Below are positions 1-9,838 of a stretch of DNA of 63,926 bases, piece by piece. The notes under the pieces are model-generated. The model saw nothing but the letters and a program-made list of their open reading frames with translations, was not told the origin of the DNA and searched no databases. The DNA is from Gallibacterium anatis DSM 16844 = F 149 (lineage in GTDB: Bacteria; Pseudomonadota; Gammaproteobacteria; Enterobacterales; Pasteurellaceae), in contig NZ_KB903737.1 of assembly GCF_000379785.1 (NCBI RefSeq), positions 1-63,926 of the forward strand, read 5' to 3'. Each line of letters begins with the position of its first letter. Position 1 is the first letter of the stretch. The position numbers and the translations under genes were made by a program.

Positions 1-227
1 ATATTGTGCAGAGTATGTCAAGGAAAGGCAATTGTTTAGATAATGCCGCGATGGAGAGTTTCTTTGGTCGGATGAAAGTGGAATGTTTTTATGGCAAAAC
101 TTTCGAAAACATTGAAGAACTTGAATCTGTTATCAAAGAATATGTTCGTTATTACAATGAGGAAAGAATACAATTAAAATTAAATGGACTGAGCCCTGTT
201 CAATACAGAATTCAGTCCTTAAAATAA
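1..227 (+). CDS. IS3-family transposase (OrfB), C-terminal fragment cut by the window edge
   Basis: This is the last part of an integrase-type transposase that would catalyse cut-and-copy movement of an IS3-family element. The frame is open from the window edge to a stop at 225-227. It shows the motif DNAAMESFF, holding the final glutamate of the DDE triad, followed by a tyrosine-rich stretch and the GLSPVQYR ending typical of the IS150-like group. The rest of the gene lies outside the window, so I cannot tell whether the element is intact. It points toward valS and ends about 90 bp from the valS stop. Confidence 0.85.
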   Translation, partial: IVQSMSRKGNCLDNAAMESFFGRMKVECFYGKTFENIEELESVIKEYVRYYNEERIQLKLNGLSPVQYRIQSLK

Positions 228-253
228 CAGTCTAACTTTTCGGGGTCAGATCA
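228..253. mobile_element. Probable right end of the IS3-family element
   Basis: Directly after the transposase stop, positions 241-253 read, on the opposite strand, TGATCTGACCCCG, which resembles the terminal inverted repeats of IS3-family elements that start TG and carry a GACCCC block. The boundary is set by this similarity only. The other end and any target duplication are outside the window. Confidence 0.55.
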
Positions 254-278
254 TTCGTAGGTTTTTATTTGTATTTAG

Positions 279-302
279 GGCATATCTTCAAAAAGATATG
301 CC
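279..302. terminator. Hairpin between the IS end and valS
   Basis: A perfect 10-bp stem (279-288 with 293-302) with a 4-base loop. On the plus strand it is followed by TTTT, so it could stop transcription leaving the IS. On the minus strand it lies 13 bases past the valS stop but has no clear T tract, so its role as valS terminator is less certain. Confidence 0.55.
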
Positions 303-314
303 TTTTATTTCTAC

Positions 315-3191
315 TTATAACGCTTCAATAGCAGCATATTGTGCTTTTAATTTATCAAGACCATCCAAATAGCCTTGCATTTTTTCACGTTCTTTAGCAA
401 TAACGGCTTCCGGCGCTTTTGCAACAAAGTTCTCATTATTTAATTTATTCTCAATACGTTGAACTTCCTGCTGCAACTTATTAAGCTCTTTGGTTAAACG
501 CGCTAATTCCGCTTGTTTATCAATAAAACCTGCCATTGGGATGAGTAATTCCGCATTACCCAATAACTTCGTTACTGCTAACGGTGCTTCTTCATCAGAA
601 GACAAAATATTAATGCTTTCTAATTTTGCCATTGTCTTAATTAATGACAAATTATTATTTAAACAGTTAATTTCTTCTTCCGTTAAATGACGCAATAACA
701 CATCTAATGCTTTGCTCGGAGCAATATTCATTTCTGAACGAATATTACGAACGTTCACAATTAATTCTTTAATCCAGTTAATTTCGTTAATTGCCTGCTC
801 ATCCACCAAATTGGCATCAAACTGCGGGAATGGTTGCAACATAATAGTATCCGCATCAATGTTGACTAATCCTTTCACTTTTTGCCAAATTTCTTCGGTA
901 ATAAATGGAATAATAGGATGCGCTAAACGCAATATTTGTTCCAATACGGTAATTAATGTATGACGCGTACCGCGTTGTTGAATTTCAGAACCACTGTTTA
1001 ATACCGGTTTTGTTAATTCCAAATACCAGTCACAGAATTGGTTCCAAATAAACTCATATAAAGTGGTTGCTGCAATATCAAAACGATATTGATCCAATGC
1101 CTGTCGGAATGTTTTTACAGTTTGATTAAATTCCGCCAAAATCCAACGATCCGCTAGAGATAATTCCATCTCCTTATTCTCACCATAGCCACAATCTTTA
1201 CCGTTAATATTCATCAAGGCAAAACGACTCGCATTCCATAATTTATTACAGAAATTACGGTAACCTTCCAGACGTTTCATATCCCAGTTAATATCACGTC
1301 CGGTTGATGCCAATGCTGCTAAGGTAAAACGCAATGCATCCGTACCGTGCGCCACAATGCCTTCAGGAAACTCTTTACGTGTTGCCTTTTCAATTTTTGC
1401 TGCCAACTGCGGCTGCATCATATTGCCGGTTCGTTTCGCGACTAAACTTTCAAGATCGATACCGTCAATCATATCCAATGGGTCAATCACGTTACCTTTC
1501 GATTTCGACATTTTTGCGCCATTTTCGTCACGCACTAATCCGGTTACATAAACCGTTTTGAACGGCACTTGTGGTTTGCCGTTTTTGTCTTTGATGAAAT
1601 GCATTGTGAACATTATCATTCTTGCCACCCAGAAGAAGATAATGTCAAAACCGGTAATTAGCACATTTGTCGGATGGAACATCTGCAAATCTTTGGTGTT
1701 ATTCGGCCAACCCAATGTGGAGAATGTCCATAATCCTGATGAGAACCAAGTATCTAAGACATCTTCATCCTGTTTTAATTTGATGTCGTCACTTAACTGA
1801 TATTTTTGACGCACTTCCGCTTCATTACGTGCAACATAAATATTGCCTTGCTCATCATACCAAGCCGGAATGCGGTGTCCCCACCATAGCTGTCTGGAAA
1901 TACACCAATCTTGAATATCACGCATCCAAGAGAAATAGAGATTTTCATATTGTTTCGGTACAAATTGAATCTCACCGTCTTCTACCGCTTTAATGGCAAC
2001 TTCTGCTAACGGTTTCACGCTCACATACCATTGATCGGTCAGCATTGGCTCAATCGGCACACCACCCCGATCGCCATAAGGAACTTTAAGATCGTGCGGT
2101 TTAATTTCTTCCAACAAACCTAAAGCCTCGAAATCTGCCACGATTTGTTTACGTGCGGCAAAACGCTCCATTCCACGATATTTCTCAGGAATTTCAGCCA
2201 CATAATTTGCCAACGGTTTATTATCCACGCCGATAATTTCCGCTTCATCACGAATATCGGCATTTAATGTCATCACATTTACCATTGGCAACTGATGACG
2301 CTTACCCACTTCGTAGTCGTTGAAATCGTGGGCAGGTGTAATTTTCACTACGCCCGTTCCAAATTCACGATCCACATAATCATCAGCGATAATCGGAATT
2401 TCACGATTCGCCAGCGGTAAGATCACTGTTTTGCCGATAAGAGATTGATAGCGTTCATCTTCAGGGTGTACCGCCACCGCGGTATCGCCCAGCATTGTTT
2501 CAGGACGGGTGGTCGCCACCACTAAATAATCCTTACCGTCCGCTGTTTTTTCACCGTTTGCCAACGGATAGCGGAAATGCCAGAGCGAGCCTTTGCTTTC
2601 TTTATTTTCTACTTCAAGATCGGAAATGGCAGTGTGCAATTTTGGATCCCAGTTTACAAGGCGTTTCCCACGATAAATCAAGCCCTCTTCGTGCAAACGC
2701 ACAAAGACTTCTTTCACCGCATCAGAAAGACCATCGTCCATTGTGAAACGCTCACGTTCCCAATCAATGGAGTTACCCAAACGTCGCATTTGCTGGCTGA
2801 TCGTGCCACCTGAATAGGCTTTCCAATCCCAGATTTTTTCGATAAAGGCTTCGCGTCCGTAATCGTGGCGAGTTTTGCCCTCTTCCGCTGCAATTTTACG
2901 TTCTACCACCATTTGTGTTGCGATACCGGCGTGGTCGGTTCCTGCTTGCCATAATGTATTGTCACCTTGCATACGATGATAACGAATTAAGGTATCCATT
3001 AGAGTTTGTTGGAAGGCGTGCCCCATATGCAACGATCCCGTTACATTCGGCGGCGGAATCGCAATACAATAACTCGGTGCATTCGGGTTTTCATTCGGCT
3101 TAAAATAGCCCTGTTCTTCCCAGTGTTTATAAAGTGCTTGTTCTACGGCAGAAGGATCAAAACGATCTTCCATTTCAAATTTTTGTGTCAT
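315..3191 (-). CDS. valS: Valine--tRNA ligase
   Basis: Class I aminoacyl-tRNA synthetase that charges tRNA-Val in the cytoplasm and removes wrongly attached threonine. At 958 residues it has the normal bacterial length. The ATP-binding HMGH signature is at residues 55-58, the editing-domain [10 protein letters not shown] at about 227-236, and KMSKS at 560-564. A C-terminal coiled-coil arm is suggested by the charged run ending near residue 950. The start follows directly from the family N-terminus ([11 protein letters not shown]). It lies 20 bp downstream of the zeta-like gene, and holC lies further upstream as in many gammaproteobacteria, so the cassette and elaA sit between holC and valS. 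Confidence 0.98.
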   Translation of the reverse strand: MTQKFEMEDRFDPSAVEQALYKHWEEQGYFKPNENPNAPSYCIAIPPPNVTGSLHMGHAFQQTLMDTLIRYHRMQGDNTLWQAGTDHAGIATQMVVERKIAAEEGKTRHDYGREAFIEKIWDWKAYSGGTISQQMRRLGNSIDWERERFTMDDGLSDAVKEVFVRLHEEGLIYRGKRLVNWDPKLHTAISDLEVENKESKGSLWHFRYPLANGEKTADGKDYLVVATTRPETMLGDTAVAVHPEDERYQSLIGKTVILPLANREIPIIADDYVDREFGTGVVKITPAHDFNDYEVGKRHQLPMVNVMTLNADIRDEAEIIGVDNKPLANYVAEIPEKYRGMERFAARKQIVADFEALGLLEEIKPHDLKVPYGDRGGVPIEPMLTDQWYVSVKPLAEVAIKAVEDGEIQFVPKQYENLYFSWMRDIQDWCISRQLWWGHRIPAWYDEQGNIYVARNEAEVRQKYQLSDDIKLKQDEDVLDTWFSSGLWTFSTLGWPNNTKDLQMFHPTNVLITGFDIIFFWVARMIMFTMHFIKDKNGKPQVPFKTVYVTGLVRDENGAKMSKSKGNVIDPLDMIDGIDLESLVAKRTGNMMQPQLAAKIEKATRKEFPEGIVAHGTDALRFTLAALASTGRDINWDMKRLEGYRNFCNKLWNASRFALMNINGKDCGYGENKEMELSLADRWILAEFNQTVKTFRQALDQYRFDIAATTLYEFIWNQFCDWYLELTKPVLNSGSEIQQRGTRHTLITVLEQILRLAHPIIPFITEEIWQKVKGLVNIDADTIMLQPFPQFDANLVDEQAINEINWIKELIVNVRNIRSEMNIAPSKALDVLLRHLTEEEINCLNNNLSLIKTMAKLESINILSSDEEAPLAVTKLLGNAELLIPMAGFIDKQAELARLTKELNKLQQEVQRIENKLNNENFVAKAPEAVIAKEREKMQGYLDGLDKLKAQYAAIEAL

Positions 3192-3211
3192 TGCTTTTTC
3201 TCTGTTTCTAA

Positions 3212-3808
3212 CTAAACTAAATTAAAATCTAACTGTAATAATTCTGCTAATAAATTCTCACACCAATTAGGTAATACTTGTTCGAATTGGGTAATCATTT
3301 TCGATTTAGAAAGATGAAAAACAAGTATTGGCATTTCTGCTGAATTATCATAAATAAATATTTCATCACACAGTGGCAAGGCAAAAATTAAATTCTGCCT
3401 ACTAATTTCATAGCGTTTACGAATTGTGGCTTCATCAATAAAATGGCCGCCATTAGCTACTCTCGCCTGCACCCTTTTCACATTAATGTCAGGATCATTG
3501 ACCCCGATATAATTTAATCTTACGTAAAACCCTTTTGATTTAGCTTGTTGCATACGATGCAAAATAGACTTTCCTGCAAGAGTCGATTCCATTGAAAACG
3601 AAACCTGATTTTTAAGTGCATACTTAAATAATTCAACCGCTTTTCTCCCCGCCTCTATATCTGCGCGTCGAGGATTTTGTGGATTAAGTTCCATCGCAAT
3701 ATGATCAGAATCAATCACTACTTGAACAGAATCCTGATTAAAAGAACGTAAGGTGCTTTTTCCAGCACCATTTGTCCCACAATAGAAAATGGCTAAATTA
3801 TTCTGCAT
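3212..3808 (-). CDS. Zeta-toxin-family P-loop kinase (putative toxin)
   Basis: A 198-residue P-loop protein with Walker [10 protein letters not shown] at residues 11-19, an IDSD segment shortly after, and the RVANGGHFI...IRKRY block seen in the zeta-toxin/UDP-GlcNAc-kinase-like family. Family members phosphorylate UDP-N-acetylglucosamine or related small molecules; the substrate here is not known. Its start overlaps the end of a 58-codon gene by 11 bases, the arrangement expected of a toxin-antitoxin pair. It lies between elaA and valS. Alternative: a housekeeping nucleoside-type kinase without toxicity. I am confident of the family but not of the toxic role. Confidence 0.75.
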   Translation of the reverse strand: MQNNLAIFYCGTNGAGKSTLRSFNQDSVQVVIDSDHIAMELNPQNPRRADIEAGRKAVELFKYALKNQVSFSMESTLAGKSILHRMQQAKSKGFYVRLNYIGVNDPDINVKRVQARVANGGHFIDEATIRKRYEISRQNLIFALPLCDEIFIYDNSAEMPILVFHLSKSKMITQFEQVLPNWCENLLAELLQLDFNLV

Positions 3809-3974
3809 ATTTAATCACTTCTTCGTGTCCATCTGGATAATGCTGAACAATATTTCCATTGGGACGTTGAAATGTCAGCACCTCACGCTTTTTCTTATCT
3901 TCCATCCACGCTTTAAAAAGAATATGCAACTGCCGTTGTTGTTCAATGATTTCTTCTTTTGTCATTGGTTTCAT
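3798..3974 (-). CDS. Small protein, putative antitoxin partner of the zeta-like kinase
   Basis: A 58-residue, charged, probably helical protein beginning MKPMTKEEIIEQQ. I chose the ATG at 3974 because a strong GGAGG sits 7-8 bases upstream. A longer in-frame reading would run into elaA in another frame and has no ribosome site. Its stop lies inside the start of the zeta-like gene (11-base overlap), implying coupled translation. I do not recognise a named family, and it does not look like classical epsilon antitoxin. The antitoxin role is inferred only from size, order and overlap. Confidence 0.65.
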   Translation of the reverse strand: MKPMTKEEIIEQQRQLHILFKAWMEDKKKREVLTFQRPNGNIVQHYPDGHEEVIKYAE

Positions 3975-3991
3975 TATTTCTTCCTCCAACC

Positions 3992-4426
3992 TTAGCTCGC
4001 CAATTTCATATCCAAATGCGGTATTCCATCTTCTAAATATTCCGTTGAAATGGCTTGGAAGCCGAAAGATTGATAAAAATCCTGTAAATAAGTTTGAGCT
4101 TGGATTAGCACGGGTTGGGTTGTCCAATGTTGTTGGCAATAAGCTAATGCTTGTTGCACCAATGCTTTAGCTAAGCCTTTGCCCCGTGCGTGTTGTACTA
4201 CTAGCACTCTGCCAATATGCACGCCGTCATCTTGCGGGATAATGCGGCAGTAAGCACAAATTTTGCCGTCAAATTCTTGCCAAAAATGCACCGCACTTTT
4301 ATCCCAGTGATCCACTTCTTGATAGGCACATTGCTGTTCCACCACAAACACGGCGGTGCGTAATTGATAAATCGCAAACAATTCTTCTGTGCTAAGTTGA
4401 GCAAAGGATTTTGCAATCCACGACAT
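3992..4426 (-). CDS. elaA: ElaA-like GNAT acetyltransferase
   Basis: A 144-residue GNAT-fold protein predicted to move an acetyl group from acetyl-CoA to an amine; the natural substrate of ElaA is unclear. Visible features are the LRTAVFVVEQ segment, the acetyl-CoA-binding ARGKGLAKALV loop and the C-terminal FYQSFGF motif with EDGIPH, all typical of ElaA. I chose the ATG at 4426 because it overlaps the holC stop as TAATG, a translational-coupling arrangement; an extension nine codons upstream would read back into holC. The small cassette gene follows 17 bp downstream. Confidence 0.85.
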   Translation of the reverse strand: MSWIAKSFAQLSTEELFAIYQLRTAVFVVEQQCAYQEVDHWDKSAVHFWQEFDGKICAYCRIIPQDDGVHIGRVLVVQHARGKGLAKALVQQALAYCQQHWTTQPVLIQAQTYLQDFYQSFGFQAISTEYLEDGIPHLDMKLAS

Positions 4427-4863
4427 TAGGCTTGCTCCGTGCTTAATTGCCAACCAAGCTGGCGGTATTGTTTATAACGTTCTCTGGCTAGCGCTTTCAG
4501 TTGTTCATCTGCCGGAACAAACTCTATCACTTGAGGGAAAAGTAATGCAAATTCAGGAACCTGTAATGATAATGAAATTAATAGATCTCGCCGTTGTGAA
4601 TTACGCTTTCCCGGCCAACAGATTTCTACCGGCGTCATAAAACCGCTAACCTCACCGGATAAATTATGCGGGACAAACTGTTGTGGCTCTCGTTGCCATA
4701 ACAGTTCATCAATCAACAAAGCCTGCTCTTCATTTTGGCAAGAAATCAGTACTTTCTTTCCTAATCGCCACGCATCCGCTGCCAAATCACACGCTTTATT
4801 TTCTAAAGGATTTTCTTGTATAGTTACCTCAGAAAAAACATAAAAAAGAGCCTGTTTTGCCAT
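4426..4863 (-). CDS. holC: DNA polymerase III chi subunit
   Basis: A 145-residue protein matching HolC, the clamp-loader accessory subunit that links the loader (through psi) to single-strand-binding protein. The N-terminus (ALFYVFSE) and the segment around VLISCQNEEQALLIDELLW are characteristic, as is the FVPHNLSGE block. It is the first gene of a run holC-elaA-small gene-zeta-valS. In E. coli holC also precedes valS, so the cassette and elaA are insertions into a conserved pair. A TACAAT-like -10 element is present in the 98-bp gap upstream. Confidence 0.93.
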   Translation of the reverse strand: MAKQALFYVFSEVTIQENPLENKACDLAADAWRLGKKVLISCQNEEQALLIDELLWQREPQQFVPHNLSGEVSGFMTPVEICWPGKRNSQRRDLLISLSLQVPEFALLFPQVIEFVPADEQLKALARERYKQYRQLGWQLSTEQA

Positions 4864-4961
4864 AATTATCCTGCTTATTCATAGAATTGAGTTATTGTAA
4901 CGTAAAAGGAAAATAGGATAAAGAATCGCCCATACAAATGATGAAAATCCAATTTGCTTTA

Positions 4962-5564
4962 CTACTTTAATTCTCGTCTGCCTATAAACGAATGTGATAA
5001 CGTTGTACCGTCCACCATTTCCAGCTCACCACCAACCGGAATGCCGTGAGCAATACGGCTCACTTTTACACCATACTGTTGACACATTTCTGCAATATAA
5101 TTCGCCGTCGCATCGCCTTCAATTGTTGGATTAGTCGCTAAGATCACTTCAGAAAAAGATTCTGTCTGCAATCTTTTCTGCAATAAATCCAGCCCAATCT
5201 CTTTCGGGCCGATACCATCCAATGGCGATAAATGCCCCATTAATACAAAATAACGACCTGAAAACTGCCCTGTCTGTTCAATTGCCTGAATATCGGAAGG
5301 CATTTCCACTATGCATAACTGCCCATTCTCTTGACGGCGATAGTTATTGCAAATATTACACACTTCTTCTTCGGTAAAAGTACGACATTGACTGCAATGA
5401 CCGATATGCGCCATCGCTTCTGTCAGCGTTTTAGCCAAATTCATTGCACCGCTGCGATCACGCTGTAATAAATAATACGCCATTCGTTGTGCTGATTTCG
5501 GGCCGACTCCCGGCAGGCAACGCAAAGCATCCATCAATTCATCAAGTAAAGGGCTAATTTGCAT
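4962..5564 (-). CDS. recR: Recombination mediator RecR
   Basis: RecR acts with RecF and RecO to load RecA on gapped DNA. The 200-residue length is standard. A helix-hairpin-helix region ([12 protein letters not shown]) lies near residues 16-27, followed by a zinc site of four cysteines (57, 60, 69, 72) and the Toprim domain with [10 protein letters not shown]. It is the last gene of the apt-dnaX-ybaB-recR series, with 72 bp after ybaB. Confidence 0.97.
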   Translation of the reverse strand: MQISPLLDELMDALRCLPGVGPKSAQRMAYYLLQRDRSGAMNLAKTLTEAMAHIGHCSQCRTFTEEEVCNICNNYRRQENGQLCIVEMPSDIQAIEQTGQFSGRYFVLMGHLSPLDGIGPKEIGLDLLQKRLQTESFSEVILATNPTIEGDATANYIAEMCQQYGVKVSRIAHGIPVGGELEMVDGTTLSHSFIGRRELK

Positions 5565-5636
5565 AATTTAAAGAAAGGACCTAAATGAAATTATATTTAA
5601 CAACAGAGATAAGGGAGCTATTGCTCCCCATCTTGA

Positions 5637-5966
5637 TTAGAAAGGCATTTTAAAACCTGGTGGTAATTGCATTCCGGCAGTAACGGAAGCCATTTTCTCT
5701 TTTTGTAATTCATCTGCACGGCGAACAGCATCATTGAAAGCTGCCGCAACAAGATCTTCCAACATATCCTTATCATCTTCCAACAATGAAGGATCAATCT
5801 CGACACGGCGGCAACTATGCGCCCCATTAACGGTGACTTTCACAAGTCCGGCACCGGATTCGCCGGTCACTTCCATCTGTGCAATCTCTTCTTGCATTTT
5901 CTGCATCCGTTCTTGCATCTGTTGCGCCTGTTTCATCAAGCCGCCTAATCCACCTTTTCCAAACAT
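5637..5966 (-). CDS. ybaB: YbaB/EbfC nucleoid-associated protein
   Basis: A 109-residue small DNA-binding protein of the YbaB/EbfC family that dimerises and coats DNA. It begins with the glycine-rich [13 protein letters not shown], followed by a glutamine/methionine-rich helix and the conserved [19 protein letters not shown]. Located between dnaX and recR, as in nearly all gammaproteobacteria; gaps on both sides are 72 bp. Confidence 0.96.
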   Translation of the reverse strand: MFGKGGLGGLMKQAQQMQERMQKMQEEIAQMEVTGESGAGLVKVTVNGAHSCRRVEIDPSLLEDDKDMLEDLVAAAFNDAVRRADELQKEKMASVTAGMQLPPGFKMPF

Positions 5967-6038
5967 AATTTTTACCTATCTATTGTGTAATGAAAAATAA
6001 AAGCTGTATTTTAACTGAAAAGCATATTTGTGCAATTC

Positions 6039-8207
6039 TCAATGACCTGTTTTACCTGTCGGGCGCACCGAATCTAAAGTAATTTGAGCATCAAATTGCT
6101 GCATAAAGTCCTGCAACACTCGATCCTGTTGCAGATTTTGTTGCGCTTGAACCACTAATTGCTGATAAATTTCGTTGCGTATCTCAAACGGCGTTTTTTG
6201 TTCTCCTTGATAAACATCAAGTTCAATCCGCATCTGATGGCCGTAAAAATCTTTCAATGCTTGCGTAATAAAAGCAGAATCTAAAGTTTTTAATAAATTA
6301 AAGGCTTCAGGACGCAGACCTAATTTCAAAAAATCATCTGTTTTCTCAAGGATCACCGATTTTAATAAAATACCTTTGCTATTGCCCTTAACTGCCATTT
6401 TTTCAATATCACTGCTCCACTCACTCTGTTTTGCAGTTAAAGCAATAATCTGCTCCAATACTTCAGGCGTATATCGTTTCAATAAAGTTTGTTTAATTTC
6501 CGAAGGCTTTACTGCCTGTCCCTGAAGTGCCAATGAAGGATCGCTCCAAGACCAGTGATAATCCTCATTGATACTTTCATTTTCGCTTTCTTCTTCATCG
6601 TTGGCTTCAGTACTAGCTTTTTCCCACAACGAAGATGATGGTTCTGCAACATCTATATTATGAGCATAATCATTTGTTATAAGCTCCCTATTTTCAGGTT
6701 CAGAATTCTGTTTTCTTGAAATTGAAGGAGATACTTCATTTACTGACCGAATAGCTCGATCTTCTACAAGATCAAACTTTTTTTTTTCGTGCGCTACAAC
6801 TTCCTTGTCATCCAGAACCATATGTGCCGGCTGCCCCTGTTCCAGATGAGACACCGCCTGCAAAATGCTCAAAGATTGTTGTGCTGAAGATTTTATTTCC
6901 TGTGATTGACTGCTATCCACCGGCGTAGTTGATTCACCGGCATCAATTTGCTGTACAACCTGTTTCCAGCTGCTATTAGCGGCACTCTCTTTGTTTATAG
7001 AAACGGATGGCACTTCATTACTCTGACTTTGTGACAGTGAATTTTGTACAGAAAAGGATGATTTCTCGCTTTTTTCAACAGGCTTTGTTGCTGAAGGGGA
7101 AACAGCAATTACTTCATTAGACAAGGAAAAACGCTTTGGATGAAACGCCAATGCGCGCAACATTGTCATCTCAACCCCGATTCTAGGATCAGGCGAATAG
7201 GAGAGTTCTTCTCGACCTTTAATCATCAATTCATAATAGAACTGCACATCTTCCGGCGACAGATTTTTCGCTAATAAAGTTAATGCTGTATCCGCCTGTT
7301 CCGGATTAGGTGGTAGGAACTGCAACATAGCAATTTGATGTAACGTTTCTGCCATCTCTTGCAGCACTCTTTCCCAATCAACGCCTTGTTGTGCAATCTC
7401 ATTCAACACTTGCATTGCTTGCTCACCATCAGCTTGAGAAAGGGCTTTTAATAAGGCAATAGATTTATCGTTATCCAACAAGCCAAGCATCATATTGACA
7501 TCATTGACATTAATATTGCCGTTACTCAAGGCTATCGCCTGATCGGTTAAACTCAAAGCATCACGCACACTGCCTTGTGCTGCACGCGCAATTTTCATCA
7601 AGGCTTGCGGTTGATAATCGATCTGTTCCTTTTGCAATAGTTTCTGCAAATGCGCGGCAATCACATCCGCATCCAACGCTTTTAAATGAAATTGAATGCA
7701 ACGAGAAAGAACAGTAATCGGCAATTTTTGCGGATCGGTCGTTGCCAAGAGGAATTTGACATATTCGGGCGGCTCCTCCAACGTTTTTAACAACGCATTA
7801 AAACTATGCCGCGATAGCATATGCACTTCATCGATAAGATAAATCTTGAATCGACCACGTACCGGTTTGTATTGCACATTATCCAGCAACTCTCGGGTAT
7901 CTTCGACTTTAGTGCGTGAAGCCGCATCGATCTCGATCAGATCAATAAAATTCCCTTCTTTAATTGCACGACAATTTTCACATTCACCGCACGGCGTAGC
8001 TGTAATCCCTTTTTCACAATTTAATCCTTTGGCAAACAGGCGCGCGATAGAGGTTTTCCCAACACCGCGAGTGCCGGAAAACAGATAGGCGTGATGTAAT
8101 CGCTGATTATTTAAGGCATTGGTCAACGCAGCAATAATATGCTCTTGCCCCACCACATCAGAAAACTGATCCGGTCTCCATTTACGTGCCAATACCTGAT
8201 AACTCAT
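6039..8207 (-). CDS. dnaX: DNA polymerase III tau subunit (and probable gamma by frameshift)
   Basis: Clamp-loader ATPase of 722 residues. Walker A GTRGVGKTS is at 45-53, the zinc cysteines at 64, 73, 76 and 79, and LIDEVHML is the Walker B region. Residues about 370-560 form a low-complexity Ser/Glu/Gln linker, making it longer than the E. coli 643-residue tau; domain V, which binds the polymerase, follows. At codons 475-477 there is an A10-G run holding the E. coli-type A-AAA-AAG slippery heptamer. A -1 shift would add Val and stop, giving a gamma of about 478 residues. The gene lies 21 bp after apt. Confidence 0.97.
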   Translation of the reverse strand: MSYQVLARKWRPDQFSDVVGQEHIIAALTNALNNQRLHHAYLFSGTRGVGKTSIARLFAKGLNCEKGITATPCGECENCRAIKEGNFIDLIEIDAASRTKVEDTRELLDNVQYKPVRGRFKIYLIDEVHMLSRHSFNALLKTLEEPPEYVKFLLATTDPQKLPITVLSRCIQFHLKALDADVIAAHLQKLLQKEQIDYQPQALMKIARAAQGSVRDALSLTDQAIALSNGNINVNDVNMMLGLLDNDKSIALLKALSQADGEQAMQVLNEIAQQGVDWERVLQEMAETLHQIAMLQFLPPNPEQADTALTLLAKNLSPEDVQFYYELMIKGREELSYSPDPRIGVEMTMLRALAFHPKRFSLSNEVIAVSPSATKPVEKSEKSSFSVQNSLSQSQSNEVPSVSINKESAANSSWKQVVQQIDAGESTTPVDSSQSQEIKSSAQQSLSILQAVSHLEQGQPAHMVLDDKEVVAHEKKKFDLVEDRAIRSVNEVSPSISRKQNSEPENRELITNDYAHNIDVAEPSSSLWEKASTEANDEEESENESINEDYHWSWSDPSLALQGQAVKPSEIKQTLLKRYTPEVLEQIIALTAKQSEWSSDIEKMAVKGNSKGILLKSVILEKTDDFLKLGLRPEAFNLLKTLDSAFITQALKDFYGHQMRIELDVYQGEQKTPFEIRNEIYQQLVVQAQQNLQQDRVLQDFMQQFDAQITLDSVRPTGKTGH
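6758..6799 (-). promoter_or_regulatory. dnaX: Programmed -1 frameshift signal in dnaX
   Basis: Three parts are visible on the minus strand in order. A Shine-Dalgarno-like AAGGAAG ends 12 bases before the A run, just upstream of this interval. A run of ten A residues followed by G (6787-6777) contains the A-AAA-AAG heptamer in the correct frame. A perfect 6-bp stem with a GTAG loop (6773-6758) starts 3 bases after the heptamer, extendable by one wobble and one normal pair. The -1 frame reads GTT-TGA at once. Confidence 0.75.
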
Positions 8208-8228
8208 ACGTTCCCTTTTTATTTGCTG

Positions 8229-8774
8229 TTAGTGTCCGGCAAAATCCACCAGCGTAAAAGGTTCTACGCCTAATTTACGCAAACGCTCTTCACCGCCTAA
8301 TTCAGGTAAACTGATCACAAATGCGGCGTGTTCAACTTTACCGCCTAAACGTTGAATTAATTTAATAGTAGCTTCCACTGTGCCGCCGGTTGCCAATAAA
8401 TCGTCAATAATAAGTACATTATCATTTTGATTGACTGAATCGGTATGCATTTCTAACGTGTCCTGACCATACTCTAATTCATAAGATTGCGAAATCACTT
8501 CGCGCGGCAATTTACCCGGCTTTCTCACTAAAATAAAAGGAACATTTAAAGCTAATGCTACCGGCGCGCCGAAAATAAATCCTCTTGATTCTGTACCGGC
8601 AACTTTTGTAATGTTTTTATCTTTAAAGTGTTCTGCGATTAAATCGATAGTTGCTTTAAATGCTGCCGGCGTTTCGACTAAACTGGTAATATCGCGGAAA
8701 ATAATGCCTTCCGCAGGATAATTTGGAATAGATTTAATTGATGATTTAATTAATTCTTTTTGCTGTTGGTTCAT
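8229..8774 (-). CDS. apt: Adenine phosphoribosyltransferase
   Basis: Purine salvage enzyme that joins adenine and PRPP to give AMP. It has 181 residues from the ATG at 8774, the usual length; a longer reading frame adds 28 residues with no family similarity. The N-terminus ([15 protein letters not shown]) and the PRPP-binding motif [13 protein letters not shown] are clear. The first gene of apt-dnaX-ybaB-recR, and separated from lpxM, upstream in transcription order on the other side, by about 105 bp. Confidence 0.97.
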   Translation of the reverse strand: MNQQQKELIKSSIKSIPNYPAEGIIFRDITSLVETPAAFKATIDLIAEHFKDKNITKVAGTESRGFIFGAPVALALNVPFILVRKPGKLPREVISQSYELEYGQDTLEMHTDSVNQNDNVLIIDDLLATGGTVEATIKLIQRLGGKVEHAAFVISLPELGGEERLRKLGVEPFTLVDFAGH

Positions 8775-8882
8775 TATGATTTGCCTAACAAAAATTATAC
8801 AGCTTCCGCTGTTCTCAAAGCCTCGTATTCTAACAGTGCTACTTCTGAAAAAATACACTTTTATATCAAAAAAATAAAATTT

Positions 8883-9833
8883 CTATTGATAAATATCAAC
8901 GCCGTCTTTACGCGTTTTCAGTAATCGTAAAATCCAGACATACTGCTCCGGTGCTACCGTAACAAATTTTTCGATCACTTCATTCATTAATCTTGCACTT
9001 TGCTGCTCGTCATCTGTCAACGCTAATGGCGCATCAATCTCAATTTCATAACGTCCTTGTTGTGCGTTGTAACGGGCAAACATCGGAATTACCACCGCTT
9101 TAGCAATTTTGCACATTTTATTCAGTCCGGGTAATGTCGCCTTGTAAGTTGCAAAAAAATCAGTATAAACACTTAATTCTTCGCCATAATCTTCATCCGG
9201 CAGATAATACCCCATCTCCCCTTTACGAACAGCATTCAGAAAAGGCTTAATGCCATTTTGGCGTGCGTGCATTTTGCCGCCGAAACGTTCTCGAACCGCA
9301 TTCCAAAGCCAATCCACCAACGGATTTCGATGTGGATTATACATTGCGGTCATCGGCATTCCTTGCGTATGCAAAATGATACCGGAAGCATCAATAGCCC
9401 AAGTATGAGGAACCAACAAAATAATATTTTTACCCTGCTGTTTTGCTTGACGTAAATGCTCTATGCCTAAAAACAGACTCCGCTTTTGCAAATGTTTAGT
9501 GGAACGCAATGCTATTTCGCCGATTCCCAACATTGTTTGCGCCACGGTCATAAACATTTTGTCGATTACCTGCTCACGCTGCTGTTCACTCCAATGCGGA
9601 AAACAGTAACGCAAATTAACTTGTGCCCGTTTTCGTTGTTTTTTGGCGACTTTTCCGACCAATAAACCGATTTTCGCTGCCAAAGCATCACGGCAACGAA
9701 ACGGCACAAAAGCCAATAAAGCCAATAAAAACACGCCGAACCAAACACCCCAAAATTTTGGATGCAGATAACTCCACCGGAACTGAGGTTCATACCCTAC
9801 TCGTGCTGTAATTCTTCTATTTTCGTCAGACAT
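8883..9833 (-). CDS. lpxM: Lipid A late acyltransferase (LpxM/MsbB type)
   Basis: A 316-residue inner-membrane enzyme of the HtrB/MsbB family that adds a secondary acyl chain to lipid A. One N-terminal membrane segment lies at about 27-46. The catalytic HX4D motif is H143-D148 (HTWAID). Choice of LpxM over LpxL rests on gene order: the same neighbours (TauE/SafE permease, mepA, aroC) flank msbB in Haemophilus. It starts 5 bp after the permease gene stop, so the two are probably co-transcribed. The exact acyl chain cannot be read from sequence. Confidence 0.88.
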   Translation of the reverse strand: MSDENRRITARVGYEPQFRWSYLHPKFWGVWFGVFLLALLAFVPFRCRDALAAKIGLLVGKVAKKQRKRAQVNLRYCFPHWSEQQREQVIDKMFMTVAQTMLGIGEIALRSTKHLQKRSLFLGIEHLRQAKQQGKNIILLVPHTWAIDASGIILHTQGMPMTAMYNPHRNPLVDWLWNAVRERFGGKMHARQNGIKPFLNAVRKGEMGYYLPDEDYGEELSVYTDFFATYKATLPGLNKMCKIAKAVVIPMFARYNAQQGRYEIEIDAPLALTDDEQQSARLMNEVIEKFVTVAPEQYVWILRLLKTRKDGVDIYQ

Positions 9834-9838
9834 CTTTT

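Noticed and set aside
3975-4139. Longer reading frame for the small cassette gene, starting at 4139
   Set aside because: The extra 55 codons overlap elaA in another frame and have no ribosome site; the ATG at 3974 has a strong one.
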